64,000 bases of DNA from Mimachlamys varia (lineage: Eukaryota; Mollusca; Bivalvia; Pectinida; Pectinidae), in contig OX392529.1 in assembly GCA_947623455.1 (NCBI GenBank), forward strand, positions 53,091,186 to 53,155,185. Direction: 5' to 3'. Positions 22,761-35,444 of this stretch are shown here, piece after piece. Each line of letters opens with the position of its first letter. Position 1 is the first letter of the stretch. The notes under the pieces are model-generated. The model had not been told where the DNA came from, made no database searches, and worked only from the letters and a program-made list of their open reading frames with translations. The position numbers and the translations under genes are program-made.

Positions 22761-23784
22761 TCAGTTCCAAACAATGGTTAGTTTTAGTACCACAGCCAGC
22801 CATACAATGTAGTTGATGTACAAAATGTAGCACCCTATCTAGCTTTTCTCAAGTTCTCCCACTACCTGATGCCATGTATTATCATCTTAATTAATCACAA
22901 GTTGAGACATGTTCATGAACCAAATTCAAGGCCTTGTCTGTGGTTTGATAAGTACAGCATTATCCACCAAGCCTTGAATTCACCAGCTGTGCCCTAACAT
23001 GAACTGGTCTTCTCACACATTTGCCATTTGTTTTTTTCTTAAAAGTATATGTCAAATTGTGAATGCATTTGAGTTTTAATCTTGATTTCTATGGGTATAG
23101 TTATACAGTTTGATATACTATCCAGGTTTGTCCCTGGTTTTGTGTGATAGCGCAGTGATGTGAAAAGCTCCATGGCGAGCTTGCTGTCTAATCAAATGAC
23201 TTGTTTCATCTGTAAACTTATTCTCACTGAGCCAGCACGGTGTGGAAAACTTGGGATACACAGCAATATGAAGTCACTAGAGGCCTTCAGTTTGCGTAAT
23301 GATATCGCTCTGGCAACCACACTAACAGAATCAGGGAACAATCCGGATGACACCTTTAGGATCCCGCTACAAAGTTTTTTCCGATGACCACACATTACAA
23401 GGTCCCTACTGTTCAAACGTTTGTGGGATCGGGACTCTCTCCCACCGGAAGGTGTTGTGGTAGGTGATAATGCATTTGCTTTAATCAACAAGAGATCTAA
23501 AGGGCCTGTTAGAATTTGGTTTTAACTGTTGCTATGGGCTACTGGTGCTTTTCTCAATAAAACATATATAACTCATTCACCCCTGAAAATTCATAATGAA
23601 CTATTCCAACCTTTGATTTGGAACAGTTTTAAATGTGTCTTCAGGGGTAAATGGCCTTGGCTAAAACAATGATATACAGCTTTGTGAGATTGGCCAGAAT
23701 TGAAAGACACTTTATAATGTCCAGAAGTTATCCAAAACAGGACTAGCAAAACAGCTCTATTAATGAGAACACATTTTGTAGAGT
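22761..23784. other. No recognisable gene
   Basis: AT-rich DNA. Open frames at 23160-23387 and 23192-23491 overlap on opposite strands and carry no recognisable motif. Confidence 0.4.
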
Positions 23785-24660
23785 TTGAAAGAACAAGAGA
23801 TCCTACGGGGATCTTGGTGCCCACCATAGACAATCTTCATCTGTTTCTAAAAAATTGTATCTTTTCCCCTCTTTTCACTTCTTTTCTCTTACATATATCT
23901 GATTTTAGTTTTGTGAAATTTAGGAGTTCTTCTTAAGAAAAGGTAATATAAATTGAAAGATGATAGCACAAGCCTGTAAGCAATTTCTTTTTTTGATCAG
24001 TCATGATAAAAAACAAAATAACACAACTACAAGGACCAAGAGGAGTCTTATAATATAATTATAGTATAATTTTCAAAGATATTTATAATGTCAAAATCCA
24101 AGTTGGCTGTCTGTCGGCCATTTTTTTTTTATCAGTCTCAGAATCAAAAGGGCACAACTAAGCACCAAGTGGAACCTCTATGTGAAATTTGAGAAAGATC
24201 CATTCAATAAATACTTCTCAAGAAACAGCAATAACAAACTTTTATTATCAAATTACAAGATGGCTGCCTATTGGCAATAATGTTTTTCCATAGCTCAAAA
24301 ACAGGACAATGCACAATTAGGGGCCAAAGGGAAACTGCAAATGAAATTCAAGAAGGGTATATCTAGTACTTCTCAAGAAATAGCGATAACAAACTATTAA
24401 TACAAAATCTAAGATGGCCTTCAATCAGAGATATGGTCAACCAGATCAGCTCAAACACTAGACATAGCACAACTATGGACAAAGGGGAACCTGCATATGC
24501 AATTTAAGAAGGATCCATCTTGTATTTCTCAAGAAGTAGCGGTCACATGAATTGTTTAAGGATGGACAGACAACAGACGATGGATGGATGAAAGACTGAC
24601 GACAGATGATGGACGCAGGGCAATTTGAATAGCCCATCATCTGATGATGGTGGGTTAAAA
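23785..24660 (+). repeat. Dispersed repeat, longest copy
   Basis: Contains GGGGATCTTGGTGCCCACCATAGAC, several diverged sub-blocks ending CTTCTCAAGAAATAGCGATAAC, and a terminal block CCCATCATCTGATGATGG. Parts recur at 33770-34025 and 46808-46960. No coding potential is seen, and whether it is a transposable element or an old duplication is unclear. Confidence 0.5.
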
Positions 24661-24734
24661 ATGTAAAGGTTTTGTTTCATTAAACTGTAACTGTGGTCAG
24701 TACAAATGTACATCAGTAAATATGGTTTGTCATT

Positions 24735-24798
24735 CATTTTGATTTCATTTGATTTTGATTTCATTTGATTTTGATTTCATTTGATTTTGATTTCATTG
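24735..24798 (+). repeat. 17-bp tandem repeat
   Basis: About four units of TGATTTCATTTGATTTT. Confidence 0.85.
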
Positions 24799-24839
24799 CC
24801 AATAATTCTAGTGCTAGCTAAAGTTATACATGTGTAAGT

Positions 24840-25235
24840 CGAGAAAGCGGTCATCCATCCAACTACTGACCGCACTCACCGTTGTTTAACTATCTTGAGC
24901 AGGTCCCCAGGTTATACCGCATGACTGGAAAAGCTAGCTCAACAATAACGCAACATTTCTCCCTCATATACCTAGCTGGACATTACATTATTACCCCCAC
25001 GCTTCGAGAAGTCTCGTCCAGAGACTTGGCTTGGGAATCTGAAAGTTCTTCTCTGTGTATCAACGCACCTTCCCAAACCATCAGGAACTCGCCTTACATG
25101 ATCACACAGAGTCACTACGCTGCCACCAAATGTAACGTGCAGGCGGTCACCCATCCAACTAATGACCACACTCACCATTGCTTAACTATCTTGAGTGGTC
25201 CCCAGGTTATACCGCATGATTGGAAAATCTAGCTT
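24840..25235 (-). mobile_element. 5S-rRNA-like SINE, two heads in tandem
   Basis: On the minus strand, 25219-25141 reads a 5S-like head: TTAAGCA, then TGGTC, then TTGGATGGGTGACCGCC. This matches the internal control region of animal 5S rRNA (box C TGGATGGGAGACCGCC, from general knowledge). A second diverged head lies at 24924-24847. About 215 bases of non-5S sequence separate them. The 5' part (CATGCGGTATAACCTGGGG) is only loosely 5S-like and there are deletions, so neither is a functional 5S gene. The best reading is a 5S-derived (SINE3-type) retroelement or a dimer of one. A degraded 5S pseudogene pair is the alternative. Confidence 0.6.
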
Positions 25236-25734
25236 GCTATAAGTTAGGCAGTTTTTCTCCCTCATGTATACCAAAACAGTAGCGTAATTTCTTCGGTTCT
25301 GAAATTGTCATTAAAAAGTTTCTGAGCTGTTAAATCTCCTCTTGTACAACACATGAGAGTGTTGAATGGAGATTTCCACAAGTTATTTAATTCTACATAG
25401 TATCCGATCCACAATTAAGTTACCCACAGCTCTCCGAAGTCTTGTGAACAACGCACTGAGATCTAATTATGTGAAACTATACCTCAATCTGACCAAATTA
25501 CGATCAATTTCCCTGATGAAACTTGTCTCTCTAGTCTATACATTTATCATGCAGAAAAAACATCCTGCTCTTAATTCCGTACATGGCCATTGTGCTGGCT
25601 ATTTAAGCTATAGAATTCTACTACAAGATAGCTAGTCCCTGTTATGTTTTCTTCCATATTAAATTTTCTTGAGGTCCAGATCCAACACCCTCATTCCCAG
25701 ACCCAACACCAACTTACCCAACTTATGTAAATCA

Positions 25735-26270
25735 CTCCTGTTGGCATGGATGTTAGCATTGCGAGGGGTCTTATTGTGGGAGGAAACCAGAGTACCTGGA
25801 GAAAACTATGTGGTCTGGTTACAGGGCTTTATCACCCCTCTTTTTAGGTCCGGTAAACAGACCCATTTCTAATGAAAAAAGGTGTGATTTTTCCCAAATT
25901 TCCTCTAAAAAATTCCTAATTCAGACGCTTGAAAAAAATTTGGTCGTTTTCCATCCTTGAGGAGCTTCTTGTGACATTAAGTTTAATAAGAATTACAAGA
26001 AAGATGGGCTGTAAATGTCATACTGACAGTGCTTTTTAAAAATAGTAATTTAGAAAAGAAATACTGTATTAAGTGTTAAACTAGTGTTGTCAAAATTTCC
26101 CAAATAGCTGTTAAGTCGATAATTCTTTCCCAATTTGATCTCAGGGTCCGATTCCCAAAACCCACTGATAAAGCCCTGCAGTTGGAGACTCCAAACCTTT
26201 TCACATCCGGTCGGGGAATTTACCCTGGCCGCCTAAGTAAAAGGCAAGTGCGCTATCCACTGCACCATCC
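25735..26270 (-). mobile_element. tRNA-derived SINE (family B), split by a MITE
   Basis: The minus strand reads a tRNA-like head (TGCAGTGGATAGCGCAC A-box near 26250; degraded B-box near 26220). It continues into a central domain seen on the plus strand as GGGAGGAAACCAGAGTACC at 25770. The SINE is interrupted by the element at 25822-26178. A partial copy lies at 49612-49765. The central domain resembles that of the family C SINEs, which have a different tRNA head. Confidence 0.7.
25822..26178. mobile_element. hAT-like MITE inserted in a SINE
   Basis: A 357-bp insertion bounded by 13-bp perfect inverted termini starting CAGGGCTTTATCA. CAGGG termini are typical of hAT-type elements. The expected 8-bp target duplication is not clean (TCTGGTTA against CAGTTGGA), so the family call is tentative. 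There is no transposase. Confidence 0.6.
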
Positions 26271-27010
26271 AACTATCCCTACTTGTTACCATACAGTACG
26301 TACCTTCTTATTTTGGCACTTTCTATACGGTAGCTGAAACAAATCACCACTGCATGGGGAAAAATATCAGTGGAAAGCGTTTTCACTTGTACTTTAAGCT
26401 TTAAGCAATTATTGAATATGAGTAGGATGGTAAAGGGACAGATATCTTTATATACAGCTATATGTCATTGTTGGTGCCCATATATCGTACCTATATGTAC
26501 AGATAACTTGTAAATCAGATGACATTTTATACACAGATAGAATTCCAGTTGACATAATTATGTTGGGTAATTTTTTTGCCAACATTATTTACCTAAGACT
26601 ATTTGTCCTGGATCTCATTCTCCATTAATATCAACCCAGCGGCTACCATTGGGATAACACATCTTAATAATGAATTAAAACAGTCATCAATTTTTTTTCT
26701 AAAAAGAACAATTTTTTAGAAGGGGTGCATTGGGTTGGTCTGTGGGTGGGTGGGGAGGATGGGGGGGATCAAGCAATGAATCAATTTTCAATCAGGCTTT
26801 GTCTGTTTGAAGGTCATTTATTTCTCAACCAATCAATAAAAAGACGTAACCCAGTCCCGCTTTCATTGCTAAAAATCTTACCCAAATGGTCCACGATGGA
26901 CAGGAACAAATCTTTTTTTAGGCAAAAGCACACACCAATCACCCTGCACTCCTGACATGATGTCAGCTCTCCTGCAAAAGAAACAGAAAAAGGCCTTTAA
27001 TCACACCGTG
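26271..27010. other. No recognisable gene
   Basis: AT-rich DNA with a G-rich patch near 26730-26770. No supported feature. Confidence 0.45.
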
Positions 27011-30000
27011 TGGTGTTGTCGTCATTATACCGCAGCTCGTTCCATGACAAAGTCCTCTACATCACACGAGATCACCATGTCCCTGGTATAATGACAAAAA
27101 CCAGGGGTGGAGTCATATAACGGCACAACAATTTTGTTTATTCTGTCACCGAAACATTAAAAATTTGAATAATTTATGCTAATTTTGTGAGGGTCTCCTC
27201 CAGGGTCCTTGGCGGCTGGGTGCATCATGGACAGTAAGACGATTCTTCATTACTTAATTAACGGTAGACGGCAGTCGAAGCAGCTGCCGCTAGATTTTGT
27301 CCTATATATAACCCTCTGCTGACGATCATGAAATATAAAAGAAACCTATCATTTAGAGTTATGAATGATTTCTTTCAACAACAAAAGAAGTTTTGCTTTG
27401 GTATCAGATAGAAATATCCGAATAATCTGTTAGAGATTTAATGACTTCTACATCAGAACATGTGCACTGAGATAGAAAAGGTCAAATAACAGTTATAACA
27501 AATTACATCACAGCACGTTATTAAGAGACCCCAAGGGCCTGTATTACTCACCTGGATTTTCATAATAGCAATTAGGAGGCACAAAGCGTATATGTGGCAT
27601 TATCTCAAAGCAATTTTGTATTTCTAACTGATTGCATATTTCCATGGAAACAGATATAAATAGCAAAAAATGAAACATCACCAATGGCACAAGGCACAAC
27701 TAAGGCACTAGCCTAATATGTATAAGAAGTTTTGTTAAACAATTTCCAAGTTTAGGCCGGAAAAATTAGAAAACAGTCATTTTGTATTTCTGACTTTATT
27801 TCCATGGTAATCGAAAAAATAATGAAATTTAAACTTCGCCAATAGCAAATGGCATAACAAGGGTAATAACACAATATGTATAAAAAAAAGTTTTGTCAAG
27901 ATCTACTGAATGATATTTGAGCTGTAGCAGGAAAACCTTGAAATAAGAAATATTGTATTGTCGCATACAGGGATGAATTGAAACCAATTTAATATCCTGT
28001 GCTAACGAATTCCGTAGAGGATAATAATGGGGAAAATGTTCTCATAAATTAAAACTAATTTGGAAGAATATTTCCACATATTAAGTTCCAGACTATATTG
28101 TTCTGATTTCCTTTATCCTTGCTGAAGGGAGCATTCATACATGTAGACAATTTACTCTGGTTAATTCTATGGAGCAATGTCTGCCGTACGCGTCATGTGG
28201 CATTTTCGTTGAGCCAGACCCTGTATATCTACACAACATTGAGTCCACTTAGTACAAAGATATTTCATACTGGTCAAGTAGGTCAAGGTAGTTTCATCAA
28301 TGGCACTCTCCTTTATTACATAAACTTTTTTTTTTACAAATTAGATACCTGTTAAAATATATTAGGTCAAGGTCATTTATTTAGAAAAACATCCTGTACT
28401 GTATAAGGTACTTACCAACAAACCAACCACAGGCGTCGACCTGAGCCTTCTTCGGGTTGTTATGGAGACAGAAGTGTTTACAAGATTTTAAATCTAGGTA
28501 TTTGATGCCCTACACCCTGAAAGGGCCTGTACAAAAATGGAAAGAAAAAAAAAGAAATCTATATGGAAACCAATTATCTCCCTTTTCCCTTCAAGGGATG
28601 AGACGAACATTTGGATAATCTCCCATACATACCCCTCCAGGAGAAATACACACCGACAACCTGAACCCTTTACCCTTCAAGAATGAGACAAAAATATTAT
28701 CTCTAGTACCACTCATTAGCATGAAAATCTTTTTGGATTGGTTTCCATGTCGGAGTTTAATTTATATCATACCATATGTATGTCAAATATTTTATAATAA
28801 CAGAAATGAGTAGCATATAAATATTATGTACAAACTCCTTTAACAGAAAATTTACTGATAAAATTTCTTTTAAGATTCATGAAGTTCTTCTGCCAAATAT
28901 CATCAATATTAAACAAAGGATATGACCAGATCAGAATAATTATGACTGAAACAAACTTTTCCTAATTATGTTTCATAAATTTTTTCAATTATACAACAAT
29001 GGCTATGACTTTATCTGTTTCAAAAGTTCAAATTATATTTTGTGAAATTGATACTGAAAATGCTGATGTATAAAAACAATGGCTCCCCGGTGACATTTCA
29101 TGTTCATTTTATTATGTAATTCACCGAAATTTCACGAATTACCAAGCGATTTAATTACCACACAAATTTGCCCTAAAGGTGTCAATGTGAAATCATTTCA
29201 TTAGGTTTAAAGACACCCACGGGAAGACAGCTTATTATGTAAATTTTTCTCTTTGTTTCCAACGAATGGCCAATTTTTGTGCCAAATAGGGAAAACAAGA
29301 TTACGGTTAAACAACGGAGTGAGTTTTGAGGTCACTTACGATTAGAAATGTGTGTCTAGGGTTGTGATAGTGACAACTTTAGAATGTTGTCGCATTTCTC
29401 CTACAGATGTTAGAGAAACTTAATTGATGCAATCATGTCAAAAGGTCATGGATATTTATTTCAAGTCATTTATAATACACCACATTTTAAAGTTAGTTAA
29501 CAGTTAAAGATGATGTTGATTTCACTGTCAGTTTGTCATGCAGTGATAATTAATTGAAATATATATTACAGAGGAAAAAATCATGATTTTCTTTTTATTG
29601 CATATTTAGATTTAACAAGTCTAGAGTCAATTTGTTTTATATTTTTCATTATAAAACAAATTCTTATTTTTTGGATTTCCTGTACATGTGTTAAAACCTG
29701 AGTTGTATTGACTTTCCTACACATGCAAGTGTATTTCCTTCCTACATTTTCCAGAACTGCATATTGATAATAAGATCATCTTAGTTCCATCCATCAAACA
29801 AAAGAAAAGATCCAATGGGCCTGCATCACTCCCCTGCTACTGATTTCACACTTAATGGATATTATTGAAATTGACACAATGGACAGAAACATGTTCATGA
29901 ACAGAATTAAGTAAAAATACAATATCATTATCCTAATCTCATGGGAACCTATTTTAAACACACTTGACCTTTGTGACAATTAAAATGTTTTAAGGTCATT

Positions 30001-30120
30001 TAAATTTCTAACACTAGGTATGATAAATTAAAAAATTAAAAATTAATCAGTTTTGATATACCCATGCATATAGCTTTTGTTGTCATTGTAGACACAAAAA
30101 TTCGCATGAAAAATATAACT
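27011..30120. other. No gene; scattered fragments of dispersed repeats
   Basis: Long AT-rich stretch. Short fragments resemble the repeat at 36560-37350: GGGCCTGTATTACTCACCTG near 27536, AGGTCAAGGTCATTTATTTA near 28363 and GGGCCTGCATCACTCCCCTG near 29817. No exon or RNA gene is supported. Confidence 0.4.
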
Positions 30121-30124
30121 GATT

Positions 30125-30375
30125 TTGTTAAGAACATATAACCAACACATATTATTTTCGACATATTTGACCTCTGTGGGATCAAAAGTCTGTCAAGGTC
30201 TGGTAGCCCCGCCCATCATGCTATGTACAGGCCAAATATCGGTACTCTGGGTCTTTTGGGTATTGAGAAAAATGTCATTTAAACGGAAAAGTTTATGCCA
30301 GATGGACAACGGACACTCGTGTGTCACGGCATCAACTCATTTGCCCTCTGGGCAGGAGACCTAGAAATGACCCTC
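30125..30375 (+). repeat. Fragment of the ~155-bp dispersed repeat
   Basis: Contains TTTGACCTCTGTGGGATC, GTCAAGGTCTGGTAGCC, ACAGGCCAAATATC and GGTCTTTTGGGTATTGAG. These match successive blocks of the tandem units at 36700-37300. Confidence 0.6.
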
Positions 30376-30800
30376 ACAAAAATTACTATCAATCACCAGA
30401 TAATTATTTTCCATTTGAATGCTAAACAAATCAGTGCTAAGGTATTTTCTTTGGTTTCTTTTGGTAAAATCTGTCAAGACAGCAGATGAACTCTTAAAAG
30501 TAGTTGTCTAAACCAGGAAAAATGAAGGGTTAACATTTAAAGGTAGAGGAGATATACATGAAGATGTTGAATTGTTTTTATGTTGACAATAATGCATGAT
30601 GTCAGTAAGAATATGTAAGAACTTCAACAACAATTTCCATTTTACACTCCCCCCCCCATTTTTTGTATGAGTCCACACAAAATAAGATGTTTTGAACATA
30701 ATATCATATACAGCTAACCTTAAAGTATCTTCCGGCAAAATATTAGCCTTATCACTGATAGGCAAGCAGAAGGAAAGGTCCAAACTGGCACCCCTCTTTT
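30376..30800. other. No recognisable gene
   Basis: AT-rich DNA between two repeats. Nothing supported. Confidence 0.4.
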
Positions 30801-31130
30801 AATAATAATAATTCCAGGTTCGAGGTTCTTATATACCGCTTTATCACGTCCTTAAAGGGCGTCTCAAACGGTTCACAAATTATTATCCATGGTTATAGGG
30901 CTTTAGCAACCAGCCAATATCGTTCTCAACTCCCATTTTGGCACAGTTATAGCATTCTACAATTTCTAGCACTATACCCAAACATGTACTCATTTACAGC
31001 TGAGTAGACTGGAACAAGCAGAGTAAAGTATCTTGCTCAAGGATACAACACAAAGTGCCCTAGCTGGGACTCGAACTCGCAACCCTTCGATCACGAGCCC
31101 GGTGTCCTACCACTAGACCATCATGCCTCC
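30801..31130 (-). mobile_element. Full-length tRNA-derived SINE (family D) with AAT tail
   Basis: Read on the minus strand: a tRNA-like head (ATGGTCTAGTGGTAGGACACC A-box region; GCGAGTTCGAGTCCC B-box), then a body containing CCTTGAGCAAGATACTTTAC and CTCAGCTGTAAATGAGTACA. The 3' part reads AAAGCGGTATATAAGAACCT and the element ends in an ATT-rich tail (AATAATAATAATT on the plus strand). The body and tail resemble SINEs mobilised by an L2-like LINE. That is an inference from the tail type. Confidence 0.8.
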
Positions 31131-31268
31131 AATGTATTTTTTAAAGATACTAAACATTTTTATAGGTATACTGCAATAAAGTTGGTGTTGTTTCATTTCA
31201 CAATTACATGTATGTACAGTAGCTACAATGTGACCCCGGTTTCCATAAGGAGGGAAGGGACATATATA

Positions 31269-31442
31269 CAGTTTAACCTGTCCGAACAAAATGTAACTGG
31301 GACCAAAAATTTGGCCAGTTTACACAAGTGTTCGGTATGTAGAGGGAGAATATCAGTTAAAAGGGAAATAGGAGACCAAATGGTATGACCGAATAGACAG
31401 GGATTCAGATTACAAAGGGGCCGGTTTAAGCAAGTTATACTG
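31269..31442. mobile_element. Possible Tc1/mariner-like MITE
   Basis: Flanked by TA on both sides (31267-31268 and 31443-31444). The ends read CAGTTTAACCTG and, reversed, CAGTATAACTTG. Terminal CAGT with a TA duplication is typical of Tc1/mariner elements. The inverted repeat is short and imperfect. No transposase. Confidence 0.5.
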
Positions 31443-31444
31443 TA

Positions 31445-32820
31445 GAATATCTACATTTACTTTAACTTAGATAAGGAGAACAAGACCATTTTTATACATG
31501 TGAAATAACCAAATTGACCCTGACTTAAATTAGGAAACTGGAGGAAAAAATGGTCCTATTAGCAAACCATTTGGTCTCTACAGAAAGGTTTGGTAGTAAT
31601 GGTGTTTAAAATACTTAAATATCAAGTCAAACTTCTAGCTCTCTCCAGCTCTCAGTCCAAGAACCTTTCAGGCGGAATGGATCTAGATTGAATTCAAGTA
31701 AATAAATGTTCAATAAGTAGTGCTATAGCCGTGGCCCTATTTTATAGGGAGGCATGTGAGGTTTAACTTCAGCAGGGGAAGCCAGGTCTATCCATGGCTA
31801 ATGTTGTTATATATGTTAACGACCGCGTAACATAGCACTAGGAATTAACGTCTGTCAAAGTCAAACAGTTTATTTCGGCAAAATTTTGCTTAATTAAGGG
31901 TTTTTCGTCCGAGGAACCCATCCCGAGCATAACAAAATACATGGTTTATATACCAAGGGAACATTACATCACGGTTTAGAGTTCTGTAAAACTCTTGATG
32001 GCATTAGGATCTGCAATAGAACGGATCTATGGATCTTCATTCACACTGACAACAATATTACCCGATTCCTGTCCTGACAGTTTTATAGGTCTCCGAAGTG
32101 AAATCCTCAGAATCCAGACCTGGAAAGGAATATTTTGAAACAACACCGCTCCCAGTCTAAGTCAATATAATGTTGCTTTTTTTTTTTTTAAGAGTTCCTA
32201 TATAGCTACCATACAAAGACATTCAGGCCTGTTCGACCCTTATCATGTAAAAGGGGGAATATTTTCAGACTTTTCACAGTGCCAGTAGTAAACCAAGGTA
32301 TTTAAACATAAAAATTCAAAGGCTGAAGGCTGGCCATTCTCTGGAGACTTTCATCCTGGGATTCTGAGAGTCTAAGCACGCTAGTGTTTCACTGATGTAT
32401 CAGGGCTATTTGGGGAATCTGGCATAAGTGAATGCGACAAACTTTGTGTAAGCTACAATGATGGATCGTGTCTCCTGTATAATATATCGGTAGCTAGAGT
32501 GCCACAGAAAAAAAAAACATAAACTGCAACAACTCAACTGTGTATCACAAATCATACATATGTGACACAAATCAATAAAATGATTACTCCTCAACATCAA
32601 TCTATTCAATGATTACTCCCTCGATACCAATTCGCTGTGTGTATCTATTATTTTAACCAATAATTGATTGCCGTGTCAGTTTTCTCAATGAAACATAAAA
32701 AAAATGTTGGTATTTACGGCAGGAGATCTAACCTAGACACAAATAGAATCCTTTCATATGGTGTGTATATGCCGTATCATTCTTGTGGGCTAAGGGCATT
32801 ATTTAAAGATTCAAAAAATT
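31445..32820. other. No recognisable gene
   Basis: AT-rich DNA with a poly-T run near 32178. Nothing supported. Confidence 0.4.
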
Positions 32821-32937
32821 ATTCAGGGGCTGTGGTGACTGAGTGGTTAAGGTGTCCCAACATTCTACCACTAGCCCTCCACCTCTGGGTTGCGAGTTTG
32901 AAACCCTGGCTGTTAATAGGATGTAAAACAAAATAAA
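32821..32937 (+). mobile_element. tRNA-derived SINE (family C), internally deleted
   Basis: The head matches a Leu/Ser-type tRNA (GTGACTGAGTGGTTAAGG A-box region; GGTTGCGAGTTTGAAACCC B-box). It jumps directly to the 3' end (GGCTGTTAATAGGATGTAAA), so the central domain seen at 42640-42853 is missing. It ends in an A-rich tail. Confidence 0.75.
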
Positions 32938-33714
32938 CCAAACAGATGAACCAAATAAAAAAGTTATACTGTATATCGGGTATATTTTGTGTGTGTCTAA
33001 TTTTTGCGAATTTATCGCCGCAAAAATAAAAAATCGTAACATTTTCACACAGTAACATTAACTGTATGAGTCATATTGTTCACCTGCATTCACTATATCC
33101 TGCTAATTAATTTCATGACCATGCACTTGTCATAATCCTGCTACCACTAATTAACTGTAATTATAACGCCAAAATTAATATACTATGTATATAGCGACCC
33201 TCTGACTTGGCCGTGGTCATGTTCACCCGATGTGCAGTGAACCAATATGCAAGCGGATATAAGTCTAGAATGTTTTTCCGACACGGGTTGTCGATCTTGC
33301 CACACTTGCACATGGCACTGCGTTTGAGTAAATATGCAACGGTCGAATGACAGGTATAATTATCAACCTATTGTTAGATTGCATTGCACCCATAGGTCCG
33401 AAGGTGTGTTCCGAATCCAACTTTTCTATACTAATAAAATTCTCTGATATTACAATGAAATCAATGAGACGAAATGCATCAGGCCACAAACATGTATTAT
33501 AATGAACATTTTGTGTTTATTTTTTCATTTCCTCAAACATGGAAATCACAAAAATTAAAAATTGTAAAAAGTGCATATGATCTATATTGAGGTTTTTCCC
33601 AAAACATTTCACATTACGAAAATAACCTGATATACAGTATAATGACATTTAAAAAAAAAGTAACACTGAAGTCTCAAACTAAATAAGTATACCTTATTGA
33701 CATGGAAGAGGTGA
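32938..33714. other. No recognisable gene
   Basis: AT-rich DNA. Nothing supported. Confidence 0.4.
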
Positions 33715-33769
33715 TCTAGTATTTTAAGACTGGAACTGACCAGTCACATTGCATAAGTACTTCACAAAT

Positions 33770-34025
33770 TTGTCAAGAAATAGCGATAAAAAACTATTAC
33801 TAACAAATCCAATATGGCCGCCTGTCGAACACACTTCTTATCAGATCTGTTTGAAAATAGACCATACACAATTTTGGGGTCGGAAGGGGAACCTACATAT
33901 GAAATTTGAGAATGATCCATCACGCACTTTTCATGAAATAGGAAAAAAAACGATATCAAGAATTGTTAAAACGCGGACCACAGACGGACCACAGAGCAGG
34001 GTGATCTGATAATGATGGGCTAAAA
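33770..34025 (+). repeat. Dispersed repeat, second copy
   Basis: Shares GTCAAGAAATAGCGATAAAA, AATATGGCCGCCTGTCG and a terminal CTGATAATGATGGGCTAAAA with the repeat at 23785-24660, diverged and shortened. Confidence 0.55.
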
Positions 34026-34790
34026 ATAAACAACATATCATTATACATGTATATAGATCAAAGATAGTGCATTCCATCAATTTAAATCTGAATTTCTTTA
34101 ATCCCATTTGAAGGGAAAAGCTGTTTTTAAACAAGATGACGGAATGCGCAAGATCGAGGTACAAAAAACTAACTGACGTACGTCTGGATCCTTCGCAGAA
34201 AATGGGCCATTATAACAGTGACGGTGACACCATGCCCACGGACAACTATATTGTATGGGGAATTCTTGATAAATTTTAATGAACTGATCGTGATTTTGTC
34301 ACAGTACAAATTTTACAACATTATTGGAAACATTTTCAAACCGAAATCCATAGAAAATTTGATATTGATCGAACAAAGCAATCTGTATAGGAAAATAGCT
34401 ACAAGCAACGTAAGCCTAAATTTATCAAATTGCACGATAATACCAAAACTAACACACACACATGGGCTCGCACCAAATATAGTGAACAAGAGACATTCAT
34501 GGAGACTGGAATTTCACTGAAGAAAAGAGAAATTTGAAATTCTTCTAATAGAAAACTGCCTATAGCTACAAACGATGGAATTCTTAATGATCAAATTTGC
34601 CCGACCAGCTGCTATCCAGGACGAGAGTTGGTGAGAACATGTTTTTCACTGCGTTGATATCAATACTACAGGATATTGCTATCTTCAATGACAAATTTCA
34701 GTGTCTGAGTTAGTGACAATGATCTACTGCAGACTCTCGATGGCTTTTTCTTTCAGAAATTGAGCTTGGACTCCGAGAGAATAAAGACCA
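34026..34790. other. No recognisable gene
   Basis: AT-rich DNA. Nothing supported. Confidence 0.4.
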
Positions 34791-35055
34791 GGGCCCGTAT
34801 TCATGAAACCGATCTCATGCTCAAGCATGGATTCTGTGCTCAAGCCAGCTTTCTTGATACTCTCCTTAATCATGTCGAAGAGTCAAAATGTCGATGTAAA
34901 TGTTGAAAACAGCTTTTGGCTTCATCTCTCTTCAACATTTTCCAAGAACTTTGACAAAGTTAGATTATTTAAATAACTTATAGCCAGAACGAGAAATAAG
35001 GCTTGAGCACGAAATCCATACTTGAGCATGAGAACGGTTTCATGAATACGGGCCC
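34791..35055. mobile_element. Fold-back MITE with GGGCCCGTATTCATGAAACC ends
   Basis: 265 bp. The left end GGGCCCGTATTCATGAAACC is matched by its reverse complement at the right end, and the inverted similarity continues inward (CTCATGCTCAAGCATGG against the matching inner right arm). If the element starts at GGCCC, a 3-bp CAG duplication is possible. The GG(G)CC terminus and 3-bp duplication suggest a PIF/Harbinger-like MITE. No coding capacity. Confidence 0.75.
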
Positions 35056-35425
35056 AGGTTTTCCTTTAACAACTTTTGATTTCCAAACACCAAGTCATCT
35101 ACTGAAGATTATAAAATTGCTGAAAATAATGTCAGATATTTATATACAGATCTTGAAATTCTATCAATAACCAACTTGACTTGTCACCATCTAATTATCA
35201 CAGGAGCAATCATCTGCAACAGACCATATATTGTCAAGACCTGATTTTTCTTTAACAACTTTTGATTTTCAGACACCGAAGTCCACTACTGAAGATTATA
35301 AAATTGCTGATAATAATGTCAGATATTTATATACAGATCTTGAAATTCTATGAATAACAACTTGACTTTTCACAATCTAATTATCACAGAAGCTATCGTC
35401 TGCGACAGACTTTATTGTCAATTCT
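35054..35425 (+). repeat. Tandem duplication of ~187 bp
   Basis: 35054-35240 and 35241-35425 are diverged copies sharing TTTAACAACTTTTGATTT and TACTGAAGATTATAAAATTG. The first copy begins at the right end of the MITE at 34791-35055. Confidence 0.85.
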
Positions 35426-35444
35426 TTATGTTTAAGTTACAGGA

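Noticed and set aside
23160..23491. Possible exon on either strand
   Set aside because: No domain, convincing splice pattern or composition change.
24840..25235. Functional 5S rRNA genes
   Set aside because: Internal deletions and a poor 5' match; only part of the control region is kept.
27015..27098. Hairpin pairing TCATTATACC with GGTATAATGA
   Set aside because: The stem is short and the loop long; chance is plausible.
32938..33060. Additional MITE with TACTGTA-like ends
   Set aside because: Inverted matching of the two ends was too weak to support.
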